A stretch of 64,000 nt of DNA from Smallanthus sonchifolius (GCA_023525975.1 CM042023.1:18525501-18589500), one strand, 5' to 3'. Counted from the stretch's first letter, positions 32,696-44,814 are shown. Notes: generated by a model from the letters alone, not told the origin. Program-made: numbers and translations.

Positions 32696-32728
32696 TAACA
32701 TTTTTAAACCCATATTTCAATTGGGGAG

Positions 32729-33359
32729 TAAAATCAAACCAAGTCAACTGGTTTGGCCGGTTTGACCATACGATTCAGTTCACAGTTCATGAAAATCGTA
32801 TCAGCAATTTAACTTTTATTATTTATATACTTTTTTATTTTTGAAATATGTAATTATATATATATGTATTATAATCATGAAAGTCTTAATTATTTTAAAG
32901 TTTTTAATACAACTTAATGATTTTTTTTAAAAGTCGGATCAAACCATCGAAGTCAAACCGTTAAAACTGATCGATCCGGGCCACCCAACCCGACCAGTTT
33001 GATTTGTCATTTCCCAAAACCGTAGTTAGCTTGGCCAGAATTTTCAACCGGGCAGGATCATCAACAGCTTCATAAATCTTGGGAGATTATGACTTCTAGC
33101 TTCTGATCTAAAAGCCATTATGACCAAAACGCCCATCTATAGAGAAACAGAAAGTTTGATAGCTTGAAACAAGCAAGGGCGATATCGAAATTTCTACTTT
33201 CCTTTTATAAAAACTTAAACTTTATATATCTTTTTCCCGCATCCGCCAACTCAAACCACATACCACTCCATTTACCCAAATGTTCATACGATAACGGGGA
33301 TATAAAAACAAGTACACATAACAAACTCTGTAAATATAGATACAGAAAACCTGTATCTA
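32729..33359. other. Intergenic downstream of the hydroxylase gene
   Basis: Contains scattered GGTTTGGCCGGTTTGACC and CCGACCAG motifs of a decayed hAT-like MITE (about 32740-33030), and the probable 3' UTR of the minus-strand hydroxylase. No gene is seen. Confidence 0.35.
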
Positions 33360-36089
33360 CTAACAAACCTTGCAGCTTTTCCTACAATACCCGGCACCTT
33401 CAGCAGACCCGACCATGTAAACAGGATTCTTTGTGCATTCACCAGTAGCAGCCCACGTGGAGCAGTTGTCATTTTCATCCTTGCAATCGTCACTTGTGCT
33501 ATCTGGTCTGTCAAAATTTTTGACGTGAATCCATTTTGTTGCAGACCATTTCTCACCTTCGATCACGGGGCAGCTGCCATGTAAGCTTAAAACATCGGTT
33601 GTGGCGTTTGGGTGAAGGCTAAAGAACAGCAATGCATCACCCTTCTTAGGTTTGACTGCAAATTTACAAGTCAAAAGGTCAACTCTTTGAGATACGGGTC
33701 CACGTGTTGAATTTGAAATATGACTTTCCATGGGGTAGAAAACATACCTGCATAACCTTTTTTAGCACATTCAGACCAATCTTCATCGGCTTTTGGTTGA
33801 GATTCTTTTATCTGCGTAACATTGCAAAAAGCATCATGAAACCGACTAAAACAGACAAATTGAGAACTATACCAGAGCCAGAAAGTTTATGACTTGAGGC
33901 CGAGGCTACAATTTGATTATAAAATTTGTAGGGGGAAAACTATAAAATTTATGATTTTAATACGATATATTTTAAAAATACCTCTGTTAATTACAAATAT
34001 TGAACTATTGGAGGAGGCAATAGAACTTGCAGAATCCACAAACTTAACTAGAGGTTGGCAATTTCAATTCGACCCATATACATACAAATGGGTCGCTTTG
34101 GGTTATGTTTCATCTCTAACAGGCTAATTGGTCAAAAGGGTTGAGCTAAAAGATTTAACTAAAAATGAAATGCGTCGAAATTCATCCGAAATTTATTCAT
34201 ATGCATAAATCCTCCCAAATCAATTTATTAAAAAAAAGTTCAAATAATTATCAAAAAAATTAGCTTTTATAATCATATTTAAGACATCAATTAACTATAA
34301 CATTCCAAAAGTTACCCGTTTTGACCAATTACCCGACCCATTTTTGCCACCTTAATTTTACCAAATAAAGCATATACCTCAGACTCAGGAAAGACCGTCT
34401 CCCCGCCTTTTTGCACATTAGATAGATACATAAGTACGGTGGCAATCCTATGACCACCCAATGCTTGATTGGCCTTATCATGAAAATAATCCCAGTGAGG
34501 CTCGTATTTTTGACCGTTTTCATAATGCAATATTTGCATCGACTCTCCATTTTCCACAGGAAGAAATGTCCATACAGAAATCCTTGATTCAATAGCAGCA
34601 ACTACTTCATCCTTCAAAGATTTCACAGGTGCTTATCAGCAAATTGTACTTTCATATCTTGAAACCTCAAAACAGAATCTTTATAGTTCCATGATATGTA
34701 GTTATACACAAGAACAGTTACCAAGTGGTCCAAGTAATAATATATTAAGTTATTAACTAATAATACTAAAGATGAAATCTTTTCTTACTAAGTCACGATT
34801 TATAATTATCAAGGACTATAGGGTGTTTGGTTGTGTTCAACAAACACAGATTATGATTCTGATTATTGAAAGCGAAAATAATTAAACCAAGAGAAACAAC
34901 TAAACAAGTAAGAAGTTGCTGTAAGATAACTGATTACTAAGATTAATATAAAATTACTCGACTATTCCTAACCTTAAGCGTGTTATTATCTCATAATCTG
35001 ATTCTGATTCTACAAATTGTAATACTCCTTTGTAAAACCATACATCCAAACAACCCCCAAGATATATCTAATATAGTTTACTCACCACCTTATGCTAGTG
35101 GTAGTTCACTACTATCATTTCTAGTGCTTTGGTACGGATGTTGCTTTTAAGTCTTTCAAACACATTTTATGTTAATATACACGTCAAAAAAGGTTGTTGG
35201 AGTTGGGATCTCACTGGGAGCAACCTCTCGAGCTAAGGTTTGTCCTCATCCACCCTCCCCTGACCCTACCAATAGCTCTGCTAAGTGTGGGATTTTACAA
35301 GCTACATTTGTTTGTTTGTTTGTTTGTTAGAACATGGTAACATGTCCAACCTTAAAACCAAACAAATATCTCAATTATTGGTAAACTTCAAGAAAGGGTG
35401 CCAACCACAAGTTCTATAACTATAACCAACTAGATTTAACTGACCTGAGCTTTGTTAAGAAACATGCCGGAGCTCGTTCGGACCTCACTTTCTATACTCT
35501 TACCAGACTCATTGTCAGCAACCATAGATTTCTCAAGCTTATCCTTCGCCTAACCACAAATTAATATCAAATTAGTAAACACAATAGACCATTAAACAGC
35601 TATTTGGATCCCATCTCAATTTTCTTCCAAAACTCATTACTTTATTATCCAAATTCCACTAATTTGACCCTAATCATAATCTGTTTACACACCACTTGAA
35701 TAAGATGATCACACTCTGCATCCGTTAAAAAGTTTCTATACAAAAACGCCCTGCAAACATCACAGATTCAATCTTATATCATTTTCACATAATCATACAA
35801 CCAAGAATGCGTACAAATCATTCAATTCAAACCTCGGATGCCACGAAATTTGGGTGACCCGGGTGGGATCAAAAGGGTGACCGTACGAATCACCATTCGG
35901 CAATCTGATCACCGACGCACGTCTGGAAAACAAAAACATTGAAATTACATTAGTAATTCGTCAAAATTGGGTCAATGGGATAGTTTTTTGGTCAAAAGGA
36001 GACCTTGAAAACTGGATGGAGGAATTGGGGAAGAACAGGAGGAAACAGAGGAAGTAAGGGGGAATTAGAACACGAAATTGAAACCCCAT
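33360..36089 (-). CDS. Prolyl 4-hydroxylase with C-terminal ShK domain
   Basis: Seven exons on the minus strand, all with GT/AG borders: 36004-36089, 35833-35922, 35693-35750, 35445-35549, 34378-34611, 33748-33811 and 33360-33655. They join in frame to 310 residues. Exon 1 encodes an N-terminal signal anchor (residues 8-20, LIPPYFLCFLLFF), giving a type II ER/Golgi enzyme. The catalytic 2-oxoglutarate/Fe(II) dioxygenase domain has the HxD iron ligands in KYEPHWDYFHD. The distal His is in SLHGSCPVIEG and the 2-oxoglutarate-binding Lys in EKWSATKWIH. The C terminus is a six-cysteine ShK-type module (CKDENDNC... GYCRKSCKVC). Such enzymes hydroxylate proline in extensins, arabinogalactan proteins and peptide hormones. 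The length is normal and no lesion is seen. Confidence 0.9.
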
Positions 36090-36483
36090 GATGGATCTTT
36101 GATAAATTGCAAAACCCTTTTGGGGATTGTTAATGGGAAGAGGGGTTTATTGATGATCTGAGTGTAAAGAAAGATGCAATCGGGTAATCAAGAAGGGTAG
36201 ATATGTTGGATGTTAAACGGGTCGGGTCGTGTTCTGTGGTTTAAAGGAGGCGCCAACTGGATTCTAAGTAAGTTGAAGAACATGAATTGATTTGAATACA
36301 ATGGTGTTTGGTATGGAAGAAAGTATGGGAATGCTCTTGCTTTTTTATGTAACTTTTTTAATTTCCATTTATAGGCATAAAAATATTTAAAAAATAAAAT
36401 AAATAGAAAAGAAGAAAGAAAAGTCGCTTAATTTAACGCGTTTTTATTTTTTTATTTATTATTTTTTTTTATTAAAATTTATT
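36090..36483. other. Hydroxylase 5' flank
   Basis: Presumed promoter and 5' UTR of the minus-strand hydroxylase gene, turning into an A/T-rich tract (36360-36483) at the edge of the LINE. No specific element is called. Confidence 0.4.
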
Positions 36484-38745
36484 TTGAATTTCCAATGTGG
36501 CAAAGGTATGAGGCAAGGAGACCCGCTCTCTCCCTTTCTTTTTCTGGTGGTTATGGAAGCCTTGTCCTGTATGTTGGATAAAGCCCGTTTGGCAGGGATT
36601 ATTAACGGTATTCGGCTCCCCAACGGGGGCCCGGTAGTTACTCACCTTCTATACGCGGATGATGCCATCATCCTTGGGGATTGGGAGAAGGAGGAGTGGT
36701 GTTTTCACTTGTGTTCGGGTCTTAAAATCAATATTGTGAAATATAACATTTTCGAAATCGGAGTGAACATGTGTGATACGGAGGAGATGGCTAGAGTGGT
36801 TGGATGCAAGCCGGATTCTCCCCCTTTCAAATACTTGGGTTTAACGGTTGGTGCCAACATGAACATGATAAACAATTGGAAACCGGTGTATGACATCTTC
36901 GAAAAAAGACTTGCGATTTGGAAGTCTTCTATCCTTTCTATTGGAGGTAGGGTGACTCTCATAAAAGCAGTGTTGGAATGCTTGCCGAACTACTATTTCT
37001 CGCTATACAAGGCGTCGAAAAAAGTTATTCAGGACTTGGAATCTATCATGAAGAGATTTCTATGGGGAGGAGCGGGTTTGGATAAAAAGATGTATTGGGT
37101 CGCTTGGGACCGGGTCACGACCCCTAAAGATAAAGGGGGCCTTGGGCTTTGCAAGCTTAAGGAGATAAACGACGCCTTTTTGATAAAATGGGGGTGGAGA
37201 TTTAAGTCAGAAAGAAGCAATCTTTGGATGAGAATTATCCTCTCCCTTCACGATAGCCAGAAAAATTGGGAGATTATTCCTGCGAAGAAGACGCTTGGAG
37301 GAGTTTGGGGAAATATTGCTAAAACTATCACCAAATATATGGTCAATGGAGTCCCTATCCGTAACTGCTTTAGAGGCATTATTGGCAACGGGGAGGAAGT
37401 GGCTTTTTGGTTAGATTCGTGGCTGGTGGAGGGGCCTTTAAGGTTCAAATTCCCTTCATTATTCAGCCTAGAAAAGGATAAAAGATGCAAGGTTAGTAAC
37501 CGGGTGGGGGACTCGGTCTCGAGTATCCATTTACGGTGGGTTTGGAAACGGTCTCCCTCATCTTTGGAAGAGTTGCACGAGCTTCGGCAGTTGGCTAGTC
37601 TTCTGGATAGCGTGAGAACCGGGGACTCGGCGGATCGATGGTCGTGGGTTGTTGGGCCTTACAATGAATTCTCGGTTAATAGTATAAGGAAAATCTTACA
37701 GAATGTCGAGGCGGTTAGTGTGCGCTTTCCGATCAAATGCAATGTTTTCGCGTGGAGGGCGGAGATGGATAAAATCCCGACTAGGGCTGCGCTGAGAAGA
37801 CGGAATATTCAATTGGATGATGTTTCGTGTCCTTTGTGCAGCGATGGGGAGGAAACAGTGGAGCACCTTTTCACTTCGTGCATGGTAGCAACGATTCTGT
37901 GGCAACACATTAGTGCTTGGTGTAGGATCCCGAATTTCTATGTTTTCTCTTTCAAAGATTTGTTGGAGGTTCATGGCTTATCGGGGAAGACGGAAAGGGA
38001 GAAGGAGGTCATTCACGGTATTATTATGATTGGGTGTTGGTGTCTTTGGAAGGCAGTTGGCTAGTCTTCTGGATAGCGTGAGAACCGGGGACTCGGCGGA
38101 TCGATGGTCGTGGGTTGTTGGGCCTTACAATGAATTCTCGGTTAATAGTATAAGGAAAATCTTACAGAATGCCGAGGCGGTTAGTGTGCGCTTTCCGATC
38201 AAATGCAATGTTTTCGCGTGGAGGGTGGAGATGGACAAAATCCCGACTAGGGCTGCCCTGAGAAGACGAAATATTCAATTGGATGATGTTTCGTGTCCTT
38301 TGTGCAGCGATGGGGAGGAAACAGTGGAGCACCTTTTCACTTCGTGCATGGTAGCAACGATTCTGTGGCAACACATTAGTGCTTGGTGTAGGATCCCGAA
38401 TTTCTATGTTTTCTCTTTCAAAGATTTGTTGGAGGTTCATGGCTTATCGGGGAAGACGGAAAGGGAGAAGGAGGTCATTCACGGTATTATTATGATTGGG
38501 TGTTGGTGTCTTTGGAAGGCGAGAAACGATTGGGTCTTCTCGGATAATCCTGTCAAAGTGGAGAAAATCATTAGTCATATCAAAGCGGTTGGGTTTCTTT
38601 GGTTTTCTAATATATCGAAAAATATATATACTTCGTGGGAAGATTGGTGTAAATTTGTAATTATGTAATTTTGTTGGTTTTGGTCGGCCTGTTTTGGGTC
38701 GTCGTTCTGGTTCTAATGAAAGTGATTGTTCAAAAAAAAAATATT
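36484..38745 (+). mobile_element. 5'-truncated L1-type LINE with internal duplication
   Basis: Only the 3' part of an L1-like ORF2 remains. It has reverse transcriptase motifs from RQGDPLSPFLF onward, the catalytic LLYADDA, the thumb region, and a zinc-binding CPLCSDGEETVEHLFTSC (zf-RVT). It ends in a GTTCAAAAAAAAA tail (about 38733-38743). The 466 bp from 37586 are repeated in tandem from 38052. The reading frames are 36484-38064 and, after the frame change, 38030-38668. No endonuclease domain is present, so the copy is dead. Confidence 0.9.
37586..38517 (+). repeat. 466-bp tandem duplication inside the LINE
   Basis: Bases 37586-38051 and 38052-38517 are nearly identical (about six differences by eye). 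The junction shows a GGC microhomology (TTTGGAAGGC joined to GGCAGTTGG). As 466 is not a multiple of three, the duplication shifts the frame. Confidence 0.9.
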
Positions 38746-39056
38746 ACTACTATAAAAAATAACATGTCGGTTTCTACAGTCATGTTTTATAACTTCCTAA
38801 ATTGACCACCAAATTTTGATCATTTACAAAAACCCTCCCTTCCATCTCCAATTTATGACTTCCTAAATTGACCACCAATTACTACTATCAAAAATAACAT
38901 GTCGGTTTCTACAGTCATGTTTTATGACTTCCTAAATTGACCACCAAATTTTGATCATTTACAAAAAAAAAACCCTTCCATCTCCATTTTATGACTTCCT
39001 AAATTGACCACCAAATTTTGATCATTTGCAAAAAAACCCCCTTCCATCTCCATATT
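38746..39056. repeat. Complex tandem repeat, units of about 70 and 140 bp
   Basis: Four copies of TGACTTCCTAAATTGACCAC and three of AATTTTGATCATTT occur in a regular order. A longer unit starting ATTACTACTATNAAAAATAACATG appears twice (about 38746 and 38879). It is non-coding. Confidence 0.8.
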
Positions 39057-39093
39057 AATATTAATAGATTTCATCATAGTAATTAAACAAGGT

Positions 39094-39310
39094 AGATGCT
39101 ATCCTAGTGGCTTAGCCGCCACTTTCACACAAAGATAACCCGGGTTCGATTCCCGTCTTTTTCACGTGTTCGTTGGCTTGGTTTTTTTTCCCACAAATAA
39201 TTTCTCTCTTTAAATGATTAAACGGAGGAGGTTAAACATAAAAGCCCTCTTCACCTGACTGCAAGGCTGCACCTCCTGCTCTCCATCCACCCGAGTTCGA
39301 GCCTTGGAGG
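39094..39310 (+). repeat. tRNA-like SINE heads
   Basis: An A-box-like TAGTGGCTTAGCC and a B-box GGGTTCGATTCCC lie at 39104-39160. A second B-box-like GAGTTCGAGCC is near 39294-39304. Neither folds as a complete tRNA, so they are read as tRNA-derived SINE remnants. Confidence 0.4.
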
Positions 39311-39499
39311 TTTCATTTTTTTGTTTTTTTCATAAGTTTTAATGTTTTGTTTCAACATTCAATAATATTTTATTTTTCTACTACTCTTACGTGTTATCTC
39401 TTATATTTTTGCTAACGTTCAGGTATAACTTTTATTAAAAACGGAGTTATATTAAAATTCGAGGTTTTTTTATCACGCGCTATAGGAAGTCTGCGTTTC

Positions 39500-39582
39500 G
39501 ACATAAGTTGTATCCATCCAAATGAGCAGACCCCGATAACGATCACCCTCCTGCGATGAAGCGCGGGCGGAAAAAAATCTAG
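39500..39582 (+). mobile_element. Helitron 3' end
   Basis: A short GC hairpin (CCTGCGATGAAGCGCGGG, about 39548-39567) stands before an A-run and terminal CTAG at 39579-39582, followed by T. The 5' end is not found, so only the terminus is annotated. Confidence 0.5.
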
Positions 39583-39902
39583 TTTAGTTAAAAGTAACTA
39601 TCGAAGAAGTAGAAAATGGAAGTATTTTTTGTCAAAAAAGATTTTGAATTTAAGAAATTATTGTATTAACTATAGTTATGACTTATGAAGGTCAACTATT
39701 TCATTAAGTGGTCATTGTTAACATTAACTATTTAATTAATATTTGTAGAAGAACTTATTTTATAAAATAGATGCTACAAAACTTAACTAAAATGAATAAA
39801 AAATTAATATTAAAAGCTTTACACAGAGAACAAAGAAATCTTATAAGAATGCTAAATATTCCGGTAAATGTAAGAAAGAATACTACAACGTAACTCTTAT
39901 AA

Positions 39903-40780
39903 GACCAAGTGTAGTGGGCTAACGCTCACGTACACTAAGACTAAAGGGGCCTTACACATCATTACGGGCCGGGCGCCATGGGGCATTATTGGTGGGGGAT
40001 TTAACGAACGTTAAACATGTATAAATGAACGTTGGTTGCCCTTTTCAAGAAAATAGCCGTTGGCTTTATTTTAAAAAAATAATAATAATTTTTAAATCTA
40101 TAAATAATCAAAACCTTTTACCATTTTTACTTGCACAACGATTCTTACTCTTCATCTCCATCTTTATACTTTCAAATTTCTTAATCTTCATCCCCATCCA
40201 ACTCTTCAAACACGAATCCGTAGAACCCTAACAACCCGTTTTTTCAACAACTTACCTCGAACGACCCAAATAACTTGTTTTTTCAACAACAAGTTCGTCT
40301 GAAAGATTTAAACAACCCGCACTTACTTAACCCTAACTTCTTCAACCGAAATCAAGGAAAGCTGAAATAAGGGCAAAATACCGCAAGAAACAATTTTAGT
40401 ATTTTCATATTTCATTTTATTGTAATTTTTTTTAATATTTACAATTTTATTTTATTTTTTGTCTTGTTTTATAACTAGTATTTTTAATTAATCAATATAT
40501 TAAAATTAATTAAAAACAATGATTAAAAAATTAGGTAAACCATTACACAAGTTTAAAGGTTTCGGGTGATGGGTTTCCCCTGAAATGGTGGGCGGGCCGG
40601 GTCACCAGCGTTGTCTGCGTTCGCGGACGTTGGTGGCCTTTCGTCAATGGGTTTACCCGGGTGGCCAGACTTATAGTATTCGTTGTCGTTCAAAAAAAAG
40701 TTAGTGAGAACCACATTGCCTACGTGATAGTCACGTAATAGTCATTTTTTGTCATTTTAGTTAAACCACTACACTTAGTC
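39903..40780. mobile_element. Harbinger-type element with a nested SINE fragment
   Basis: The ends GACCAAGTGTAGTGGGCTAAC and, inverted, GACTAAGTGTAGTGGTTTAAC are flanked by TAA on both sides (39900-39902 and 40781-40783). There is no transposase. A 3' SINE piece lies inside at 40563-40696. Confidence 0.75.
40563..40696 (+). mobile_element. 5'-truncated SINE
   Basis: GGTGGGCGGGCCGGGTCACC ... CAATGGGTTTACCCGGGTGG ... ending GTTCAAAAAAAA. The core is shared with the full SINE at 1396-1662 (minus strand). Confidence 0.7.
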
Positions 40781-41143
40781 TAATCTGCTAATAAATTTAA
40801 ATTTATTTATTAAATTATAAAACTATGTAACACCCTTGGTGAACAAATATCTTCTTTTTTTTATTTCAGTAAACAAATATAATAATAAAGCGGTAAAGGA
40901 AAGGTTGTTGTTTTGCACATGATACTTATTTAGTGGTATGGCTTATTATAAAAAAATAATTAAAGAGTAACTCCTTGTTTTTATTAAAGTTCAACTTCTT
41001 ATAAAAATGACTTTTGTTGTTACTTTTTAATCAACGAATAATATGTCTAAATGTTTCACTAGATTTTTATAATGAAATGAAGATGAGTTGTTACATTACT
41101 TTGTTCATTTATTTTTTGTGTGATTCCATTTCACCATGTCTAA

Positions 41144-41777
41144 GGGTCTGTTTGGTATGAGATAATGAAATAAATAAAAAAATTGAATGAATAAGGAAAA
41201 GAAATGGATTATTACCATTTCCTTGTCATATTTGATTATCCTATGAGAATGAAATAAATCATTATTTCGTGCTATGTGGTAAACAGGAAAACATTTTATG
41301 AAATATAAAATATTTGTTACTAATAAATTTATACTATGGGTCGGGACATGGGACGGGTCATCGTTCGAGTCATGGGTCAAGGCATGTGTCGGGTCACAAC
41401 ACAGGTCATGGCTCGGGACAGATCATGATTCAGGTCATGGGTCGGGTAATGGGTCAGGTCATGGGTCGGGTCAGGGTCGGTCTATGGTTCGGGTCATGGT
41501 CCTGTATATGGGTCGGTCCTTGGTTCAGGTCATGGGTCGGGTCATGGTTCTGTCATTAATTAAAAAAATCATTTCATTCTTTGAATGAATGAAAAGAAAA
41601 CATCATCATTCAAGGAATGAAAATCATTAGAGGAATGAAAATCATTAGAAAAGAAAGAATCACATTTTTTATATAATGGTCCATTTCATTCCTATGTAAT
41701 ACCAAACATGTTTTATTTCATACCAACATAATGACCCATTCCATTTCATCATATATTCATACATATCAAACACTACC
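41144..41777. mobile_element. Harbinger-type MITE with a minisatellite core
   Basis: TAA duplications (41141-41143 and 41778-41780) flank inverted ends GGGTCTGTTTGGTATGA and, reversed, GGTAGTGTTTGATATGT. Bases 41336-41555 are a minisatellite of GGTCATGGGTCGG-type units. The two 81-96-codon frames over it are repeat artefacts. Confidence 0.7.
41336..41555. repeat. GGGTCATGGGTCGGGTCAT minisatellite
   Basis: More than ten imperfect copies of a GGGTCATGG/GGGTCGGG theme with a period of about 18 bp, alternating with GGACAT and GGTTC variants. It is confined to the centre of the surrounding MITE. Confidence 0.8.
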
Positions 41778-41780
41778 TAA

Positions 41781-42396
41781 GTTTGAGTTTTACGAGTCAT
41801 AAATCAAATTTACAAATGTAGTGGAAACATGTTTCTAGAACTTCTATTAAAATTCATAAAATCTAATTATTATACATGTATTGCAACTAATTGAACATCA
41901 AATACTATGTTTATATTTATCACTTTTCGGGTTAATGTAGAGTTAAATATTCATGAATGCTAGGCTTCAAGTATCGTATTTTATACATATACATGACACG
42001 AAGCACCTCTTGATTAATGGAACACAGAAAACTTCGACCTTTGCAAACCCTGAAAATCAAAATTAAAATTTGGGACTGGCGGAGTTGAATTTCAGCTTCT
42101 CTCTAGGTTTTTATAGTGAAAGTTTTAAGTATTTTGTAGGGTGAATAATTAGACCATATATAGGCGTGTTTTTTTAGTCTCCATAAGATATGAGTGGGGA
42201 TGAACAAAAAATTGAAACCGATAAAGGATGTTCGAAACCTGAAACTTTCGAGGCAGATCGAGACTTGGGGGAGGCCTATCATCTTTGCACCGCATAATAT
42301 GTATTTGATAAATGTAAATATCACTAATTCATAAAAATCAATAAACGAAGTCAAGAGTGTTAGTGATTTAGCGTCATTAATGTTATTTGAGTATTA
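41781..42396. other. Intergenic, nothing recognised
   Basis: AT-rich; no gene or complete element is supported on either strand. Confidence 0.4.
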
Positions 42397-42654
42397 GGTT
42401 GGGTGTAATGGAGGAGTGAAAAGGGCGGCGTGAGCCACCTGGCCCTTTCACAGGCGTGGAACGCCGCCCACTGGGCGTGAAAGTGGGCGTGAGGGGTTTC
42501 ACGGGGGGAGGGGGCGCATGATGTGTGTGTGTTATGTATATATGTGTGTGGATAGTGAAACCACTACGCACCTTAATGATTTGGTTTAGTTATTGCCCCA
42601 TGTTGACGTGGCGGTGACGTGGCAAGCGTGAATGTGAAACCACTATGGATGACC
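42397..42654. mobile_element. GC-rich MITE
   Basis: The ends GGTTGGGTGTAATGGAGGAG and, inverted, GGTCATCCATAGTGGTTTCA are related. The body is rich in GGGCGTGAAA motifs, unlike its AT-rich surroundings. The flank on each side is TA, so the target duplication is not decisive. Probably a Harbinger relative. Confidence 0.5.
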
Positions 42655-42777
42655 TAATTAGATTTACTTAAAACCAAAGTGAGATTGTAATTTACATAGA
42701 TACAAATTAGGTTGTGTGGAACACACACTTGTTCAAGACTATTGTATTTTCAGGAACCAATAAACTTTGGGATCCGA

Positions 42778-42809
42778 GGGTAGCGCCCCTAGTGGGGCTC
42801 TCGCTACCC
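42778..42809. other. Perfect GC hairpin
   Basis: GGGTAGCG (42778-42785) pairs with CGCTACCC (42802-42809), and inside it CCCCTAGTGGGG pairs again. It could be a decayed Helitron terminus or a structured RNA stem. No CTAG end is suitably placed. Confidence 0.5.
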
Positions 42810-42899
42810 AACTAGCGAGTGACGCCCACAGTGGAAAATTTTTCCGATACCTTAGTGAAATGCTACTAAAGTTATTTCAGAGTTGCATGGTTGTTAGAA

Positions 42900-43110
42900 A
42901 CTTGCATAGAAAACGTTCCATCTGTAGTAACTGATTATCCGTAGTAAGTTACTACTCATCAGTAGTTACATGGTCGCCAATGGTAACTGGTGTTAGTGGC
43001 AATGTGATTATCATTGGAAACTGGTCATCGGTAGCTATAAGTTACTACTGATTAGCGGTAAATAGGATCAGTAGTAACTACGAGCATTACTGCTGATGAA
43101 GTTCCTACTT
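42900..43110. repeat. Cluster of AGTAGTAACT motifs on both strands
   Basis: At least eight occurrences of GTAGTAACT or AGTTACTAC-like motifs in about 200 bp, like the subterminal arrays of CACTA transposons. No CACTA terminus is seen, so the class is open. Confidence 0.35.
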
Positions 43111-44186
43111 AGGGTTTTTATTATTGATGTAACTGAATAATTGCCAACGATTATAATGTCCAACCGATACACTCTTATGTGAAGTTTTGCGTCCTTTCAG
43201 TTTAAACGTTATTATGCTCCCTACATATATAAGGGAAATCTTTGGTTTGTTTTAAATACACGAATTAGAACTACACTTTTCATTGAAAATACGTTCCCGT
43301 TCTTGTAGAACTTTTTATCTTATCCAATTAAGATTTAGTACATACAAGATGCAAATAGCGAAATTATACACATTTTAAAAAACTATCCGGGTCTACTTTT
43401 GAGATAAGAAACCTACAAAGTGTGATAATTCATATAATTTTCATTTATAGGTTTCTAGATCTTTTTGTTAGATGACCCTAGAATTTGAAAATGACTTTTT
43501 TCTAGTGTGCCATCATTTATTCAACGGACATGTCACCATTTATTCAATGTGTGTGATGTTACTCTTCATATTGCCTTTTTTTTTCATTTTCTAGTAAGAG
43601 GGAGCAACAAATACAAGATTCTTGTTTACAAGATGATTGTTATGTTATGTTATGTTATGCCCAATATAATTACTACATTAAAAATGTTTTCTTGTTTGTT
43701 TACAAAATCCAATTGGGTTTGGAATTACCGATAGAGAAAGTCGATTTGGGGAGGACGCAACTAGGAAGATGATAGAAGCCAAAAGCATAGTACAAAATTA
43801 ATGTTTGTGAAAATTGAATTGACACCACGAATCCAATGATATAGGATAAACCAGTTGTCTGAACTTATAAAAAATTAACAAATGAGGAAGCGCCATGCGA
43901 GCTTGTTAGAACTGTTACATAAATAGTATTTACACTCACATGTACGGATAATGATAAAGACTTATAAATGTATGTATAAAAATATACAATATATTGTTAT
44001 AAAGATCTTTTAGATGCGATCAAAATGAACCCGGAGCTAAAACCTTTTGAAGATTTTAACACCATTAATAAAACATATAAACATACCGAAAATATTAAAA
44101 GCTAAAACATTTTTTTCTAAAACCTATCTAATTCTTTATTCATTGTGTTTTTATCTTTTACACAACCAAATTACGGAAATGGAACT
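43111..44186. other. Intergenic, nothing recognised
   Basis: 1.1 kb of AT-rich sequence with no supported gene, RNA or element end. Confidence 0.4.
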
Positions 44187-44450
44187 GAGTTTTACCTCAA
44201 AAATTACTTTACGTCTCTCCTCCTTTAAAACTGCTATTTGCGTCCTCGTAGTTTCTATTTTCATCACTTTTCGTCCTTGGATCAAACGTCCGTTTGTCGA
44301 TGGTTAGCCTTCAGGGGCAATGGTGTCTTTTCACTTCATATTTTGAGGATATTTTGGTCTTTTCAACCCCAATTGTTTGAGTTAACTACAGTTTTTGTTC
44401 ATGAGGTTTACACCAGAAATTAGGTTTCGTCCATGTAACTTTAGACCTCC

Positions 44451-44545
44451 CCATCACCACCACCACCACCAGTTTATTCACCTCCACCGCCACCTTCGCT
44501 GCCACCGCCAGTTTACTCACCTCCGTCATCGTTCTTATTATAATT
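44451..44545 (+). pseudogene. Captured extensin-like fragment
   Basis: In the frame starting at 44451 the codons read repeated Ser-Pro5-Val-Tyr-Ser and Ser-Leu-Pro4-Val-Tyr-Ser blocks before a TAA. This is the SPPPPP..VYS pattern of extensins and LRR-extensin proteins (cell-wall glycoproteins). It is a fragment only, with no start codon or signal peptide. Confidence 0.65.
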
Positions 44546-44814
44546 TATAAACGCTCATGCACACATTCCTTTTCAATTCCTTTTTACGGCTTCCAGTTTA
44601 GAACTCCGATAGTTTTTCCGGCAAAGAAGCGGCAGTTAGAACTTTCATCTTCAATGGCCGCTATCTACAGACGCTCAGAACTTTCATCTTCAATGGCAGA
44701 CGCTTAGAACTTTCATCGATCTGATGGCATGGTTGAATGAGAAGACTTTGATTCATTATATGCTGGGTCGTATGATGACTTGTCGTTGGTGGCACCGTAG
44801 TCTTTGACTCGCCT

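Noticed and set aside
32486..32713. Minus-strand frame that looks like a mitochondrial targeting sequence (Arg/Ser-rich, RSFSISSPALH)
   Set aside because: It lies within a GC-rich block with TAA flanks and inverted ends, begins in the flanking direct repeat, and has no downstream exon. GC-rich DNA readily yields Arg/Ser-rich frames.
41298..41588. Gly/Ser/His-rich protein frames over the minisatellite
   Set aside because: Both frames are translations of GGGTCATGG repeats within a MITE.
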